Source of the DNA: JABDIP01 sp965227455
Lineage (GTDB): Bacteria > Pseudomonadota > Alphaproteobacteria > DSM-16000 > Inquilinaceae
Reading direction: 5' to 3'
Length of the DNA: 64,000 nt
Assembly: GCA_965227455.1 (NCBI GenBank)
Contig: OZ245752.1
Span: 1,488,001 to 1,552,000 of the forward strand
This document shows, one piece after another, positions 1 through 8,931 of this stretch (within the stretch, counting starts at the first letter, position 1; the number at the start of each line of letters is the position of its first letter). The notes beneath the pieces are model-generated. The model was not told the origin of the DNA. It saw only the letters and a program-made list of their open reading frames with translations, and ran no database searches. Made by a program: the position numbers and the translations under genes.

Positions 1-1
1 T

Positions 2-64
2 TCTATTGTCGAATATGCCGCCGCGCAGGTCGTCTCCGGCGTGGAAATTCGCTTTGGCGACTAG
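2..64 (+). CDS. C-terminal end of an unidentified protein (partial)
   Basis: An open frame enters from the left edge and codes for 20 residues ending ...VSGVEIRFGD before a TAG stop. The rest of the gene lies outside the window, so no function can be given. It is the only candidate plus-strand gene facing the minus-strand trb operon, and would be convergent with the DUF736 gene. The fragment is too short for the reading to be certain. Confidence 0.35.
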   Translation, partial: SIVEYAAAQVVSGVEIRFGD

Positions 65-143
65 GGCACGCCCGTTCCGCGAACCTCACTGGCAGGCGCC
101 GGAATGGTAACATGAGTGTTCAGTCGAGCAGCGCGGTTACGAC

Positions 144-488
144 TTATGCTTCTTTACCCGCCGACTGCGCCTCACCCTCGCGGTCCTTGCGCCGCTTCCA
201 GATGAGGTAGTGGTCGCTTTCCCCCTCGAAGAGGGCGACTCGGACCGGTGAATTCAGTTCAGGACCGTCGAGCACGATGCTGATGTAAGCGCGCGACGGC
301 GTCTCGTTTGTCTGCGCGTCCCAGCCAGCGCCAATTTCACAACCGCGTGACAGGACACGATACTGGGGAGCGTCCGGGTTCGCCTGTTCGTCAGCCGGGA
401 CGATGCGGACGCGCTTGTTCGTGAGGAACGTGCTGATGCTGCCGGTATAGGTCTCGTCCGGCTTCCTCTGGAATCGCCCGATGATCAT
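144..488 (-). CDS. DUF736 family protein
   Basis: This 114-residue soluble protein matches the DUF736 family in length and pattern: N-terminal MIIGRFQRKPDETYTGSI, a middle YRVLSRGCEIGAGW block, and the core SRAYISIVLDGPELNSPV. DUF736 genes are regular passengers at the distal end of trb operons on alphaproteobacterial ICEs and plasmids, and their biochemical role is unknown. Its ATG overlaps the stop of the DUF2274 gene by four bases (ATGA), so translation is probably coupled. It appears to be the last gene of the long minus-strand trb operon. Confidence 0.85.
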   Translation of the reverse strand: MIIGRFQRKPDETYTGSISTFLTNKRVRIVPADEQANPDAPQYRVLSRGCEIGAGWDAQTNETPSRAYISIVLDGPELNSPVRVALFEGESDHYLIWKRRKDREGEAQSAGKEA

Positions 489-793
489 TGTGGGCCTCCT
501 TTCGCTTTAGGTTGGGGTCGGTCGGGTGACGTTGATCTGGCAGGTATCGTTGGCGGCGTCATATTGTCGGCAGGCGCAAGGAGCTCACGGCGGGCCTTCT
601 TGAAGCCCACGTCTCCGTCGATGAAGCGGGCCAGCATGAAGGGGATGAGCTCCTCTACGCTCTCCTTCTGCCCATGCACGCGCTCGAACACCTTCGCGTA
701 GTCGCGCAGCGCATGGCTGAGATCCGGGTTCACGGAAATCGAGTACTTGACCGGCGTGCGGTCCGGCAGCCTGTCGAGCTTCAGGATCGTCAT
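485..793 (-). CDS. DUF2274 family protein
   Basis: A 102-residue protein beginning MTILKLDRLPDRTPVKYSI, which fits the DUF2274 family commonly placed directly after trbI. The N-terminal part (residues 1 to 70) looks folded and resembles a small ribbon-helix-helix-like module (KLDRLPDRTPVKYSISV then a helix pair). The last 30 residues are proline-rich and likely disordered. A GAGGAT ribosome site precedes the ATG. It begins four bases after the trbI stop and overlaps DUF736, so it belongs to the trb operon. Its function is unknown; a DNA-binding or regulatory role is only a guess. Confidence 0.8.
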   Translation of the reverse strand: MTILKLDRLPDRTPVKYSISVNPDLSHALRDYAKVFERVHGQKESVEELIPFMLARFIDGDVGFKKARRELLAPADNMTPPTIPARSTSPDRPQPKAKGGPQ

Positions 794-797
794 GGGT

Positions 798-2075
798 CTA
801 TCCTCGGTAGGGTCTCAGGATCAGGTCCTTGTTGACGATGACGCGCAGCGGCCAGCCCGGGCGGACGGTGATCGTGGGCTGGATGTTGAGATTGCGGTCC
901 GTCAGGCGCTGGCCTGCCTGGATGGTGCCGTCCTGGGTCGACTCCCTGAGCGCGCGGACCAGGTCGTCTTCCTCCTCGCCGAAGGTGAGCTCGGTGCCGA
1001 CGCCGAGCAGCGTCGAGAGCACGATGCCCTTGATCAGCCGCCAGGTATGGAAGTCCACCTCGTCCTCGAGGCCGGCATAGCCGGCCGTGTCGGTGGCCGG
1101 CAGGTTCTCGATAACGACGGAGGATCCGTCCGGCAGGATGATCCTGCTCCACACGACGAGGGCCCGCTCCTGGCCGAAGGCGACCACGCTGTCGTAGACG
1201 CCGAGCAGGCGGGCGCCTTGCGGGATCAGCAGGTAGCGGCCGGTCACGGTGTCGTAGACGTTCTCGGTCACCTGGGCGATGACCTGACCCGGCAGATCGG
1301 AGTTGATGCCGGTGACCAGGCTCGCAGGGATGATCGTGCCCGCCATGAGCTGGTAAGGCGATGCCGGGTCTTGGAGGGCGTGAGGATTGTAGATGTCCGG
1401 GTCGATGTCCTGGTTGAGGAAGGCGAGCTTGCGCCCCTGAAGATTCTGGTCGTTCTGGCGGTCGAGATCGAGAGTCGCGCTTGCGGCTCCGGTTCCTGTG
1501 CCCGGCCCCAGGCCCTCCGGCGCGAAGGGCGAAGGGCCGGTCTGCGCGATCGCGCTCGGATCTCCCGCCGCCGGTCGCGGCGAGACCTTGAAGAAGACAT
1601 CGGACTCCCGCGCTTCCTGGTCCTGACGGGCCTGGCGGATGCGCTCGGCTCTAAAAGCATCTTCCTCCGCGTTCGGCCGGAACGGCAGGTCGGGCGTGTT
1701 GGAGGCCGGCGCCGGCGGCGTCAGACCCAGGCGTTCCTCGGCGCCGAGGACAGCGTCGCCGAGGTCTCCGGGCAGAGGTGGGCCAAGCCTCGGCGGCAGG
1801 TCCCCGTAGGTCCGTGGCAGCTCCGAGAGGCCCTCGGCGGTCGGCTTGTTGCGGACGTTGTAGAGCTCTTCGCCGCCCTGCCGGCTGCGGAAGCTCGGCG
1901 GGTCGAGCGCCAGCATCGTGGCGCCGAAGACGAAGAGGATGAGGGCGCCGGCGAGCACCATCAGGACGCGCCGGTTGAGCCGGGTCACGGCGCGCGGCTG
2001 GGCGCGCAGCGTGAGCTCGTCCGGATCGGCCTTGGGACCCGATGTCGCGCCCGGCGGCGCGGTGATATCGCTCAT
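798..2075 (-). CDS. trbI: TrbI, VirB10-like conjugation channel protein
   Basis: TrbI (VirB10) spans inner and outer membranes and forms part of the type IV secretion core complex for DNA transfer. The 425-residue protein has a short cytoplasmic N-terminus, one membrane segment at about residues 37 to 57 (LMVLAGALILFVFGATM), and a proline-rich periplasmic linker at about 58 to 200. The conserved TrbI/VirB10 beta domain follows at about 215 to 420, with YQLMAGTIIPASLVTGINSD and a TGRYLLIPQGARLLGVYDS stretch typical of the family. Its ATG overlaps the trbG stop (ATGA). Length and domain order are normal. Confidence 0.96.
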   Translation of the reverse strand: MSDITAPPGATSGPKADPDELTLRAQPRAVTRLNRRVLMVLAGALILFVFGATMLALDPPSFRSRQGGEELYNVRNKPTAEGLSELPRTYGDLPPRLGPPLPGDLGDAVLGAEERLGLTPPAPASNTPDLPFRPNAEEDAFRAERIRQARQDQEARESDVFFKVSPRPAAGDPSAIAQTGPSPFAPEGLGPGTGTGAASATLDLDRQNDQNLQGRKLAFLNQDIDPDIYNPHALQDPASPYQLMAGTIIPASLVTGINSDLPGQVIAQVTENVYDTVTGRYLLIPQGARLLGVYDSVVAFGQERALVVWSRIILPDGSSVVIENLPATDTAGYAGLEDEVDFHTWRLIKGIVLSTLLGVGTELTFGEEEDDLVRALRESTQDGTIQAGQRLTDRNLNIQPTITVRPGWPLRVIVNKDLILRPYRG

Positions 2076-3091
2076 GAGCCGCGGCTCCCACGCACGTGCA
2101 GAGAGGGCTCGCGCGGCCGACTGTCGCTGCGGGCGATGCGCACGATCTGCTGCGGTTCCTGCCCGAGGCGCAGCTCGGCCGCGGCAAAGAGCCGGTCGAC
2201 GATGTAGTAGCGGCCCCGGACCCGGTAGTTGACCAGCTCGGCATCACCTTCCGGGCCGACGACGAAGAGCGGCGGCGCCTCGCCCTGGTCGAGCCGCGCC
2301 GGGAACTGGATGTAGACCTTGTAGCCGTCGTCAAATGCTCGGACCGGCCTCCAGGGCGCATCGTCTCCGGTAATGTCGTAGCGGAAACGCAGTCGCTCGA
2401 GATCGAGCCCCTGGTCGATCACCCGCGCCTCGGCCGAGACGGCCTCTACGTTGCGCGCCTGCAGGGCCAGGAGCTCGTCGTGGGGATAAGTCCAGGAGAC
2501 CGAGGCCATGTAGGTGGCCTCCGTACTGCGCAACTCGAGGTGATAGCTGCGCCGGTCGGTGGTGATGACGAGGTTGGTGACAAGGCCAGCACGGATCGGC
2601 TTGACCAGAATGTGCACCCGGGCCCCGGCGCCCTCCCCGCTCGTGGTGTCGCCGACGACCCAGCGCACGGTGTCGCCCGCGGAGACCGCAATTAGCCGCT
2701 CGCCCGGCGCGAGCGCAATATCACTGACCTTCTCGGGGGCAGCGTAGACCTGATAGAGCGCCCCCTTGGTATAGGGATAGACCTGGATGGCGTTGACGTA
2801 GCCCGCCGATGACGGCTCGACACGCGCAAGCGCATTGCCTTCATCGGCGACGTCCTCAGGAGCGACCCAATCGTAGTCATCGTCGTCGCCACCTGTGGGC
2901 AGCGGTTTGAGCTGGCCGGGCAGCGGCAAGGGCTCCGGGAGCTCGACGATCTCGACCGGCCGGGGTAGATCGCCGACACGCTGCGCGGGCTCGAAGTCGG
3001 CCGGATCGTAGTCGATCGTCGGCGGTGGTGTGCTGGTGCTGCAGGCGGCAAGTAGGACGGCTCCGAGAGCCGGGACGGCGATGCTCCTCAT
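2072..3091 (-). CDS. trbG: TrbG, VirB9-like conjugation protein with lipobox
   Basis: TrbG is the VirB9 homologue that links the VirB10-like protein to the outer membrane in the mating channel. I start it at the ATG that overlaps the trbF stop (ATGA), giving 339 residues; a longer reading frame exists upstream but lies inside trbF. The N-terminus has a lipoprotein signal with LLAAC and Cys17 as the likely acylated residue. A proline and acidic linker follows, then the VirB9/CagX domain at about residues 110 to 335, including VSWTYPHDELLALQ and the C-terminal GRYYIVDRLFAAAELRLG block. The lipobox suggests that it is outer-membrane anchored. Confidence 0.94.
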   Translation of the reverse strand: MRSIAVPALGAVLLAACSTSTPPPTIDYDPADFEPAQRVGDLPRPVEIVELPEPLPLPGQLKPLPTGGDDDDYDWVAPEDVADEGNALARVEPSSAGYVNAIQVYPYTKGALYQVYAAPEKVSDIALAPGERLIAVSAGDTVRWVVGDTTSGEGAGARVHILVKPIRAGLVTNLVITTDRRSYHLELRSTEATYMASVSWTYPHDELLALQARNVEAVSAEARVIDQGLDLERLRFRYDITGDDAPWRPVRAFDDGYKVYIQFPARLDQGEAPPLFVVGPEGDAELVNYRVRGRYYIVDRLFAAAELRLGQEPQQIVRIARSDSRPREPSLHVRGSRGS

Positions 3092-3786
3092 GGCGTTTCT
3101 CCGGGGTTGAGGTCGCGGGACCAGTTGAGGCCGTGGACGTAGATGCCCAGCGGGTTGCGGCGCAGCGTGACAACGTCCCGAGGCTGTTGCGTGACGACGG
3201 TCAGGATTCCGGTGTAGCGCTCGGTGCTGGCCAGTGCGCCGTTGACGTGGGTCTCTTCCTGCCACTTGAGCTGGAAGGAGTCGTCGGAGGCCCGGACGAC
3301 GCTCGTGACCTCGACGGAGACCGTTCGCTCGCCGACCGAGCCGAAGGGATCGGACGCGCGGCCATACTCGTTGAGCGTGATAGCTGCCCGGTCGGTCGCA
3401 TAGTCGTAGGCCTCGTCCCAGCTTTTGCGGAGCACGATGGGGTCGAGCGGCAATGACCTGACGTTCTGAATGAAGCGGGCGAGGTGGTGGGCGATCTGCG
3501 CGTCGGCCGGCTCGTAGGGCGCGACCGCCGGACCCACGGCCTGGACCGTGCCCAGCGCGTCCACCTCGACGACATAGGGCATAATCCGGCTGTCGGCCGC
3601 GACCACTACCAAACCACCGGCCAGCCCGATCGAGAGCGCCAGCGAGCCGAAGAAGGCATAGCGCCAGTTGCGGGCCTGGACCCGGGCCGCGCCCATGCGC
3701 TCGTCCCAGACCTGGGCTGCTTTCTGGTAGGGCGTGACCGGCGCCTCGGCGTTGCCATACTTCTGGGTCGGTCGTCTGAACCGCAT
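3088..3786 (-). CDS. trbF: TrbF, VirB8-like assembly protein
   Basis: TrbF is the VirB8-type inner-membrane assembly factor of the secretion channel. I place the start at MRFRRPTQKYGNAEAPVTPY, one base past the trbL stop, giving 232 residues; the upstream extension of the frame overlaps trbL and is not expected to be translated. A cytoplasmic N-terminus precedes one membrane helix at about residues 45 to 65 (FGSLALSIGLAGGLVVVAA). A periplasmic NTF2-like VirB8 domain follows, with PYVVEVDALG and SVEVTSVVRASDDSFQLKW. The stop overlaps the trbG start. It is a typical family member. Confidence 0.95.
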   Translation of the reverse strand: MRFRRPTQKYGNAEAPVTPYQKAAQVWDERMGAARVQARNWRYAFFGSLALSIGLAGGLVVVAADSRIMPYVVEVDALGTVQAVGPAVAPYEPADAQIAHHLARFIQNVRSLPLDPIVLRKSWDEAYDYATDRAAITLNEYGRASDPFGSVGERTVSVEVTSVVRASDDSFQLKWQEETHVNGALASTERYTGILTVVTQQPRDVVTLRRNPLGIYVHGLNWSRDLNPGETP

Positions 3787-3787
3787 T

Positions 3788-5095
3788 TCAGTCCTCCCTG
3801 TCGTCCAGGCGTGGGTTGATGCCGGCGCCGGGCCTGTCGCCTTCTCTGACGGCCTGGGTGGTGGTCGCTGCGCGCGAGCGCATGCGTTGCTCGGCCTGGA
3901 GCCGCCGGGCCCAGCCCGGTAGCGCGCCAGCATCGGAAACGGCGGTCGCCGGAGCGCCTGTCGTGCTGCCGCCCGTCGCGGTGATTGCCATGTGGCGCCC
4001 CGCCTGTGCACTGCTCTGGAAGCCCGCTGTCACGCTGCTGATCCCCTGCCCAACCAGGCCGGCGCCCGCCCGGGCGACGCCCGCGCCTCCGGCCGCCATG
4101 CCGGCAATGCCTGTGGCCCCGGAGGTGGCGCGGGCCAGGCCATAGGCCGCGCCCGTGCCGCTGGCGACAGCCGTGGCTGCCTTGATTGCGCCGAGGCTGG
4201 CCCTGCCTGCGCCAACAGCGGCTCCGGCGGCGGCGAGGCCGCCTGCCACGGCCGCACCCGTTGTGCCGACCGCCGCGCCGGCGCCGAGCTGCGGGGCGCC
4301 GGAGACCAGGCCTGTGGCTATCCCGGGACCGAAGATCCCCAACCCGAGAAGCGAGAGCGAGGCCAGCATCATCGCCATGCCGTGGCGCAGCTTGATGTCG
4401 ACCCCGTTGAGCGACGAGGCCATGCTTTCGAAGATCGTGCTGCCGATCCCGACGATGATCGCCAGGACCATGAGCTTGATGCCCGAGGCGACGACGTTTC
4501 CGAGCACGCGCTCGGCGAGGAAGGCGCTCTTGCCCCAGAGCGCGAAGGGCACCAGGACGAAGCCGGCCAGGGTGGTCAGCTTGAACTCGAGGATGGTGAT
4601 GAAGAGCTGGATCGCGAGGATGAAGAAGGAGACGATCACGACCAGGTAGGCCACGAAGAGCGTCAGGGCGAGGATGAGGTTGGCGCCCCAGATGCTCAAG
4701 ACGCCTAGACTCTCGCCGGCTTTGTCCAGCAGCGGATGGGCCGCGCTGAAGCCGGCGCCGGCGACAGATCCGGGCCGCAGAAAATCCGTGACGTTTGCGT
4801 CGATGTTCACTGCCCTCAACCCCAGTCCGCCGAAGGAGTTGAAGAGGACGTCGGCGACCAGTGCGAAGTTATTCAGCAGCAGTGCGAAGAAGCCGACATA
4901 GAGCACCTTGCGGATTAGCTGCGCGACGACGTGGCCGTCCTCGCGCAGGGCCCACATGAGTCCGGCGAGCACGATGTCGATCTTGATCAGGACCGTGGTC
5001 AAGAAGGCCACATCCTTGCCAAGCAAACCGAAGCCGCTTTCAATGAAAGTGACGAAGGTCTGCAGGAAGCCGTCGATGACGTTAAGGTCGTCCAT
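3788..5095 (-). CDS. trbL: TrbL, VirB6-like polytopic membrane protein
   Basis: TrbL corresponds to VirB6, the multi-spanning inner-membrane component needed for DNA translocation. The 435-residue protein has clear hydrophobic segments at about residues 30-50, 62-80, 137-162, 170-185 and 205-225. A glycine- and alanine-rich stretch (about 265 to 340) and a hydrophilic tail follow. The N-terminal MDDLNVIDGFLQTFVTFIESGFG is typical of the family. It sits between trbJ and trbF in the canonical trb order with very short spacing. The low-complexity C-terminal half is usual for TrbL. Confidence 0.95.
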   Translation of the reverse strand: MDDLNVIDGFLQTFVTFIESGFGLLGKDVAFLTTVLIKIDIVLAGLMWALREDGHVVAQLIRKVLYVGFFALLLNNFALVADVLFNSFGGLGLRAVNIDANVTDFLRPGSVAGAGFSAAHPLLDKAGESLGVLSIWGANLILALTLFVAYLVVIVSFFILAIQLFITILEFKLTTLAGFVLVPFALWGKSAFLAERVLGNVVASGIKLMVLAIIVGIGSTIFESMASSLNGVDIKLRHGMAMMLASLSLLGLGIFGPGIATGLVSGAPQLGAGAAVGTTGAAVAGGLAAAGAAVGAGRASLGAIKAATAVASGTGAAYGLARATSGATGIAGMAAGGAGVARAGAGLVGQGISSVTAGFQSSAQAGRHMAITATGGSTTGAPATAVSDAGALPGWARRLQAEQRMRSRAATTTQAVREGDRPGAGINPRLDDRED

Positions 5096-5125
5096 GGGTG
5101 CCGCCTCGCTTGTGGCCGCGGCGCG

Positions 5126-5848
5126 TCAGGGCAAAGGCGTGTAGGCGTCGCTGCTGCCGAGGAAGCGCTGGAACGCGGTGCGCGCCTGCTCTTCCGCCGC
5201 CGTCCTGCGGGCCTCGTCGAGGGCTTGGGCGCGGAACTGCGCAGCTAGGAGCTGCTGGGTCTGCATCTGCTGTCTCACCTGCAGAGCGATCAGCTGGTTG
5301 CCGGCCTGGCTGACTTGAAGATTCCCGCCGGCGGCCTGCGACTGCGCGACAAGCTCGCTGAGCAGTGCGTCGTCGACCGCGACGTTCTGCGCCACCTGCG
5401 CCTGCACCACGAGGGTGTCGCGGTAGGCCTCCATCGCGTAGTCCCAGCGTGTGCGAGCGTGCTGGACGAGTTCGTCGCTCGTGATGGCGTCGCTGTACTC
5501 CTGCGGGTAGTGCTCAGCGTAGGCTGCCTCGGTCTGAGCTACGTCGAAGGCGATGCCCTGGGCGCGCTGCATCAGCAGGTTGATCTGCGCGATCGCGACG
5601 CGGAGCTGGGTCGCCGAGGTATAGTCGAGGCGCTCCAGGTTGCGCGCCATGTTGAGGAGCATGTTGGCTTCGTTCTGAAGCTGCTCGACCTGGTTGTTGA
5701 TCATCTGCAGGGTGCGAACGGCCGTCAGGAGGTTCTGGCTGTAGTTCGCGCCGTCGAAGACGGAAAGCGCGCGGGCTTTGTCCGTCTGGACCATGACCAC
5801 AGCGCCGATCAGCAGCACTGCGAGCAGGCGTCTTGCCGTGAATCTCAT
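5126..5848 (-). CDS. trbJ: TrbJ, VirB5-like pilus-tip protein
   Basis: TrbJ is the VirB5-like minor pilus component or adhesin of P-type conjugation systems. This 240-residue protein has an N-terminal signal peptide (RRLLAVLLIGAVVMVQTDKA, cleavage expected near residue 27). A mature, mostly alpha-helical domain follows, beginning LSVFDGANYSQNLLTAVRTL, with long heptad-rich helices (QMINNQVEQLQNEANMLL). The family pattern FD..NYxQN is visible. It starts 11 bases after the preceding secreted-protein gene and is followed by trbL. Confidence 0.94.
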   Translation of the reverse strand: MRFTARRLLAVLLIGAVVMVQTDKARALSVFDGANYSQNLLTAVRTLQMINNQVEQLQNEANMLLNMARNLERLDYTSATQLRVAIAQINLLMQRAQGIAFDVAQTEAAYAEHYPQEYSDAITSDELVQHARTRWDYAMEAYRDTLVVQAQVAQNVAVDDALLSELVAQSQAAGGNLQVSQAGNQLIALQVRQQMQTQQLLAAQFRAQALDEARRTAAEEQARTAFQRFLGSSDAYTPLP

Positions 5849-5859
5849 GATCGTCTCCT

Positions 5860-6555
5860 TTAGTCGTCATCGTCGTCGCCACGGCCCCAATCGAGGCGGC
5901 CGCGGGCGAGGATCTCGATGCGATAGTGGAAGGTGTTGTATTGGCTGATCTGCCAGACCGACGCGCCGATGCTACCGACGCCGCGCCTCCCGAAGCCGTC
6001 GTAGACGCCATAGAAGTATCCGGCCGCGTAGGCGTCGCCGAAGCCATAGCCATCGGCGAAGTCGAGGGCGATGCCGCCGAAGCGCTGATCGCCGACCCGC
6101 GCGTGGCAGCCGTTAAGAGCGATCTCCGCGGACGCGGCGCCGCCACGTCGCAGGATGGAGCCCGGGCCGGGGACATGGACCTCGCCGTCCTCGTAGCCGC
6201 AGTGGCCGCCGAGGGCCCTGACTCGAATCTCGTTGACGCGGTCGTGGAGCTGCACGCAAAGGCGGCCCCGTCCGCGAGCGGCAGCGGCATCGAGCCATTG
6301 CTGGATCGTCTGGCGGGCGTCCGCCCTGCCCCATTGGTGGCGCAAACCGCCACGGCAGGAGCGTTCGACCGAGAGCCGCGCGTCGCCCTGGTGCGTTACG
6401 ACGTTGAGATAGCTGATGCAGCCGTCCTCTTCGTCATGGCATCGGGGCCAGGCGTGTCCTGGCGCCGGAGCAAGAACAAGCCCCGCGGCCAGCACGGCGA
6501 CGGTGGCGCCGAGTTTCATCGGCCCGGCCATTTGCCGAGCAAGTCTGCTGCCCAT
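5860..6555 (-). CDS. secreted protein of unknown function inserted between trbE and trbJ
   Basis: A 231-residue frame starts at an ATG preceded by GGAAAGGAA, 40 bases inside the end of trbE. A second ATG 12 codons on forms an ATGA overlap with the trbE stop and could be the true start. The N-terminus is a clear signal peptide (KLGATVAVLAAGLVLAPAPGHA). The mature part has five cysteines (CHDEEDGC, SCRGG, LCVQLH, GHCGYEDGE, NGCHARVG) and a glycine/tyrosine-rich centre (DGYGFGDAYAAGYFYGVYDG). It ends in an acidic DWGRGDDDDD. The cysteine pattern suggests a disulphide-bonded periplasmic protein. I do not recognise the family. Its position suggests a role in pilus assembly or mating-pair contact. 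Confidence 0.75.
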   Translation of the reverse strand: MGSRLARQMAGPMKLGATVAVLAAGLVLAPAPGHAWPRCHDEEDGCISYLNVVTHQGDARLSVERSCRGGLRHQWGRADARQTIQQWLDAAAARGRGRLCVQLHDRVNEIRVRALGGHCGYEDGEVHVPGPGSILRRGGAASAEIALNGCHARVGDQRFGGIALDFADGYGFGDAYAAGYFYGVYDGFGRRGVGSIGASVWQISQYNTFHYRIEILARGRLDWGRGDDDDD

Positions 6556-8930
6556 GGCAGGTTCCTTTCCTTCAGGAGTTCGGCTGCAAAGGCCTCCCGG
6601 CCGTGCTCGGCCAGAAGGCGCTTGATGAGGGTCTGGTCCTGCTTGGAGGAGGCCGCGCTGAAAGCGAGCGCGATGGGGCCGAGCCCCAGCTCGAAGAGGC
6701 GGTTGCCGCGGCTGGACTGGAAATAGTAGTCGCGCTTGGGCTGGCTCGTGGCGATGATGGAGACCTGCCGATCGTTGAGCCCGAAGTCGCCGTAGACCTT
6801 TCGCTCCTGCGGCTCGGCGGCGCGGTCGTTCGGCAGGAAGATCCGGGTCGGGCAGGACTCGATGAGCGCCGGCGCGATGGCGCAGCCGGCGACGTCGCTG
6901 AGCGACTGGGTGGCGAAGACCACCGAGACGTTCTTCTTGCGCAGGGTCTTGAGCCACTCGCGGATGCGGCCCGCGAAGAGCGGGTTGTCCAGGAAGACCC
7001 AGGCCTCGTCGAGAATGAGCAGAGTCGGACGGCCGTCGAAGCGCGCTTCCAGGCGGTGGAAGAGATAGGTCAGCACCGGCAGCACCAGGGAGACCTCGTG
7101 CATGAGGTCCTCCATCTCGAAGCACTGCACGGAGGCCAGCTCCAGGCGGTCGCTGTCGGCGTCGAGCAGGCGCCCGAAGGGGCCTTCCAAGGTGTAGGGA
7201 TGCAGGGCCTGCTTGAGCGCGTTGCTCTGCAGCAGGACGGATAGGCCCGTGAGCGTGCGCTCGTCAGCCGGCGCGGCGCTGAGGCTGGTCAGCGCCGACC
7301 AGACCGACTCCTTGACCTCCGGCGTGACGACGACCTTCTCGTGGGCTAGCAGGCCGGCGATCCACTCGCTCGCCCAGCTCCTATCGGCGTCCCGGTCGAT
7401 GTCGGCCAGCGGCTGGAAGGCGAGCTCCGCGTCCTCGCCCAGGTCGTAGAAGTCGCCACCCATGGCGAGGGTCACTGCCCGCGCCGAGGCGCCCTTGTCG
7501 AAGATGTAAACCTGGGAACCCAGGTAGCGCCGGAACTGCAGTGCGATGAGTGAGAGCAGCACCGACTTGCCGGCGCCGGTCGGCCCGACGATCAGGGTGT
7601 GGCCGACATCGCCGACATGCGTCACCAGCCGGAAAGGCGTCGCCCCGGTGGTCTTGGCGAGCATGAGCGGCGGGCCGTCCAGATGAACGTTGCGTTCCGG
7701 CCCGGCCCAGACGGCGGAGAGCGGCACCATGTGCGCCAGGTTCAGGGAGTGAACCAGCGGCTGGCGGATATTGGCGTAGCAGTGGCCGGGCAGCGAGCCG
7801 AGCCAGGCGTCGACGGCGTTGAGCGTCTCCAGGATGGTCACGAAGCCGCGGCCGTTGATGACCCGCTCCACCGCCTTGACCTTCTCGTCGACCGCCTTGC
7901 GGTCCGGGTCGGAGACGGTCACGGTGGCGGTCATGTGGCCGAAGGACACGTAGTCGCCGCCCAGCTCTTGGAGGGCGGCATCGGCGTCCAGGGCCTTGTT
8001 GGCGGCATCCGTGTCCTCGAGCGCCGACTCCTGGTTGGTCATCACCTCCTTGACGATCGCCGCGACCGACTTGCGCTTGGCGAACCACTGGCGCCGGTAG
8101 CGGGCCAGCGCCCTGTTGGCCTCGGTCTTGTCGAGGACCAGGAAGCGCGTCACCCAGCGGTAGGCGATGCCGACGTGGTTGAGGTCGTCGAGGATCCCCG
8201 GCGCCGTGGTGTTGGGGAATCCGAGGATGGACAGCGTGCAGAGGTGATGGCCGCCGAGCATAGGCTCAAGGCCGCCGGTGAGCGGCGTGTCGACCAGGAG
8301 GGCATCGAGATAGGCCGGGACATCGGGGACGCGGACCCGGTGGCGTTTGGTCGAGATGGCCGCGTGCAGATAGGTCAGCGTCTCCTCGTCGGAGAGCGGC
8401 GCCACCTCCGGCATGATCCCGGCCAGCAGGTCGAGGGCGCGGTCGGTCGCCGAGACGAAGCTTGCGAGATAGTCGCTGTAGTCGAGCCTGTGCTTGTCCG
8501 GCGGGGTATCCAGGAGCAGCCGCTCGGCGCGGTTCGCGCTCTCGGCGGGCGGCAGGTAGACAAAGGTCAGCGTGTAGCTGCTCTCGAAGTGGGCGCCCTC
8601 TTCTTCGCAGGACGACCGCCGCTCGCGGTCGACCAGCCAGGACACCGGATCGGGCCAGTCGGAGTCCGGATAGTCCTGCGCCTCGTGGCGCTCGGCCTCG
8701 AAGAAGAGCGCCCAGCCGGAGCCGAAGCGGCGCAGCACGTTGTTGAGCCGGCCGCAGACGGCGACCAGTTCGGCCTCGGTGGAGCTCTCGAGGTCGGGGC
8801 CGCGGAAGCGCGCCGAGCGCTGGAAGCTGCCGTCCTTGTTCAGGACCACGCCGGGCGCCACCAGCATGGCCCAGGGCAAGTAGTCCGCCAGGCCGGCGGG
8901 CTTGTCCCGGTATTCCCTGAGGTTCAGCAT
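6516..8930 (-). CDS. trbE: TrbE, VirB4-like conjugation ATPase
   Basis: TrbE is the VirB4-type cytoplasmic ATPase that energises pilus biogenesis and substrate transfer. The 804-residue protein has an N-terminal CagE/TrbE/VirB domain (about residues 180 to 390). Its C-terminal RecA-like ATPase has Walker A GPTGAGKS at 449-456 and Walker B TLLILDEAW at 636-644, followed by VVFATQSLSDVAG. Length is normal and the gene looks intact. It starts one base from the trbD stop and ends overlapping the small secreted-protein gene. Confidence 0.97.
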   Translation of the reverse strand: MLNLREYRDKPAGLADYLPWAMLVAPGVVLNKDGSFQRSARFRGPDLESSTEAELVAVCGRLNNVLRRFGSGWALFFEAERHEAQDYPDSDWPDPVSWLVDRERRSSCEEEGAHFESSYTLTFVYLPPAESANRAERLLLDTPPDKHRLDYSDYLASFVSATDRALDLLAGIMPEVAPLSDEETLTYLHAAISTKRHRVRVPDVPAYLDALLVDTPLTGGLEPMLGGHHLCTLSILGFPNTTAPGILDDLNHVGIAYRWVTRFLVLDKTEANRALARYRRQWFAKRKSVAAIVKEVMTNQESALEDTDAANKALDADAALQELGGDYVSFGHMTATVTVSDPDRKAVDEKVKAVERVINGRGFVTILETLNAVDAWLGSLPGHCYANIRQPLVHSLNLAHMVPLSAVWAGPERNVHLDGPPLMLAKTTGATPFRLVTHVGDVGHTLIVGPTGAGKSVLLSLIALQFRRYLGSQVYIFDKGASARAVTLAMGGDFYDLGEDAELAFQPLADIDRDADRSWASEWIAGLLAHEKVVVTPEVKESVWSALTSLSAAPADERTLTGLSVLLQSNALKQALHPYTLEGPFGRLLDADSDRLELASVQCFEMEDLMHEVSLVLPVLTYLFHRLEARFDGRPTLLILDEAWVFLDNPLFAGRIREWLKTLRKKNVSVVFATQSLSDVAGCAIAPALIESCPTRIFLPNDRAAEPQERKVYGDFGLNDRQVSIIATSQPKRDYYFQSSRGNRLFELGLGPIALAFSAASSKQDQTLIKRLLAEHGREAFAAELLKERNLPWAADLLGKWPGR

Positions 8931-8931
8931 G

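Noticed and set aside
747..2207. A 486-codon plus-strand frame opposite trbI
   Set aside because: It is the mirror of trbI/trbG in very GC-rich DNA: low complexity, Arg/Gly/Ala-rich, with no domain.
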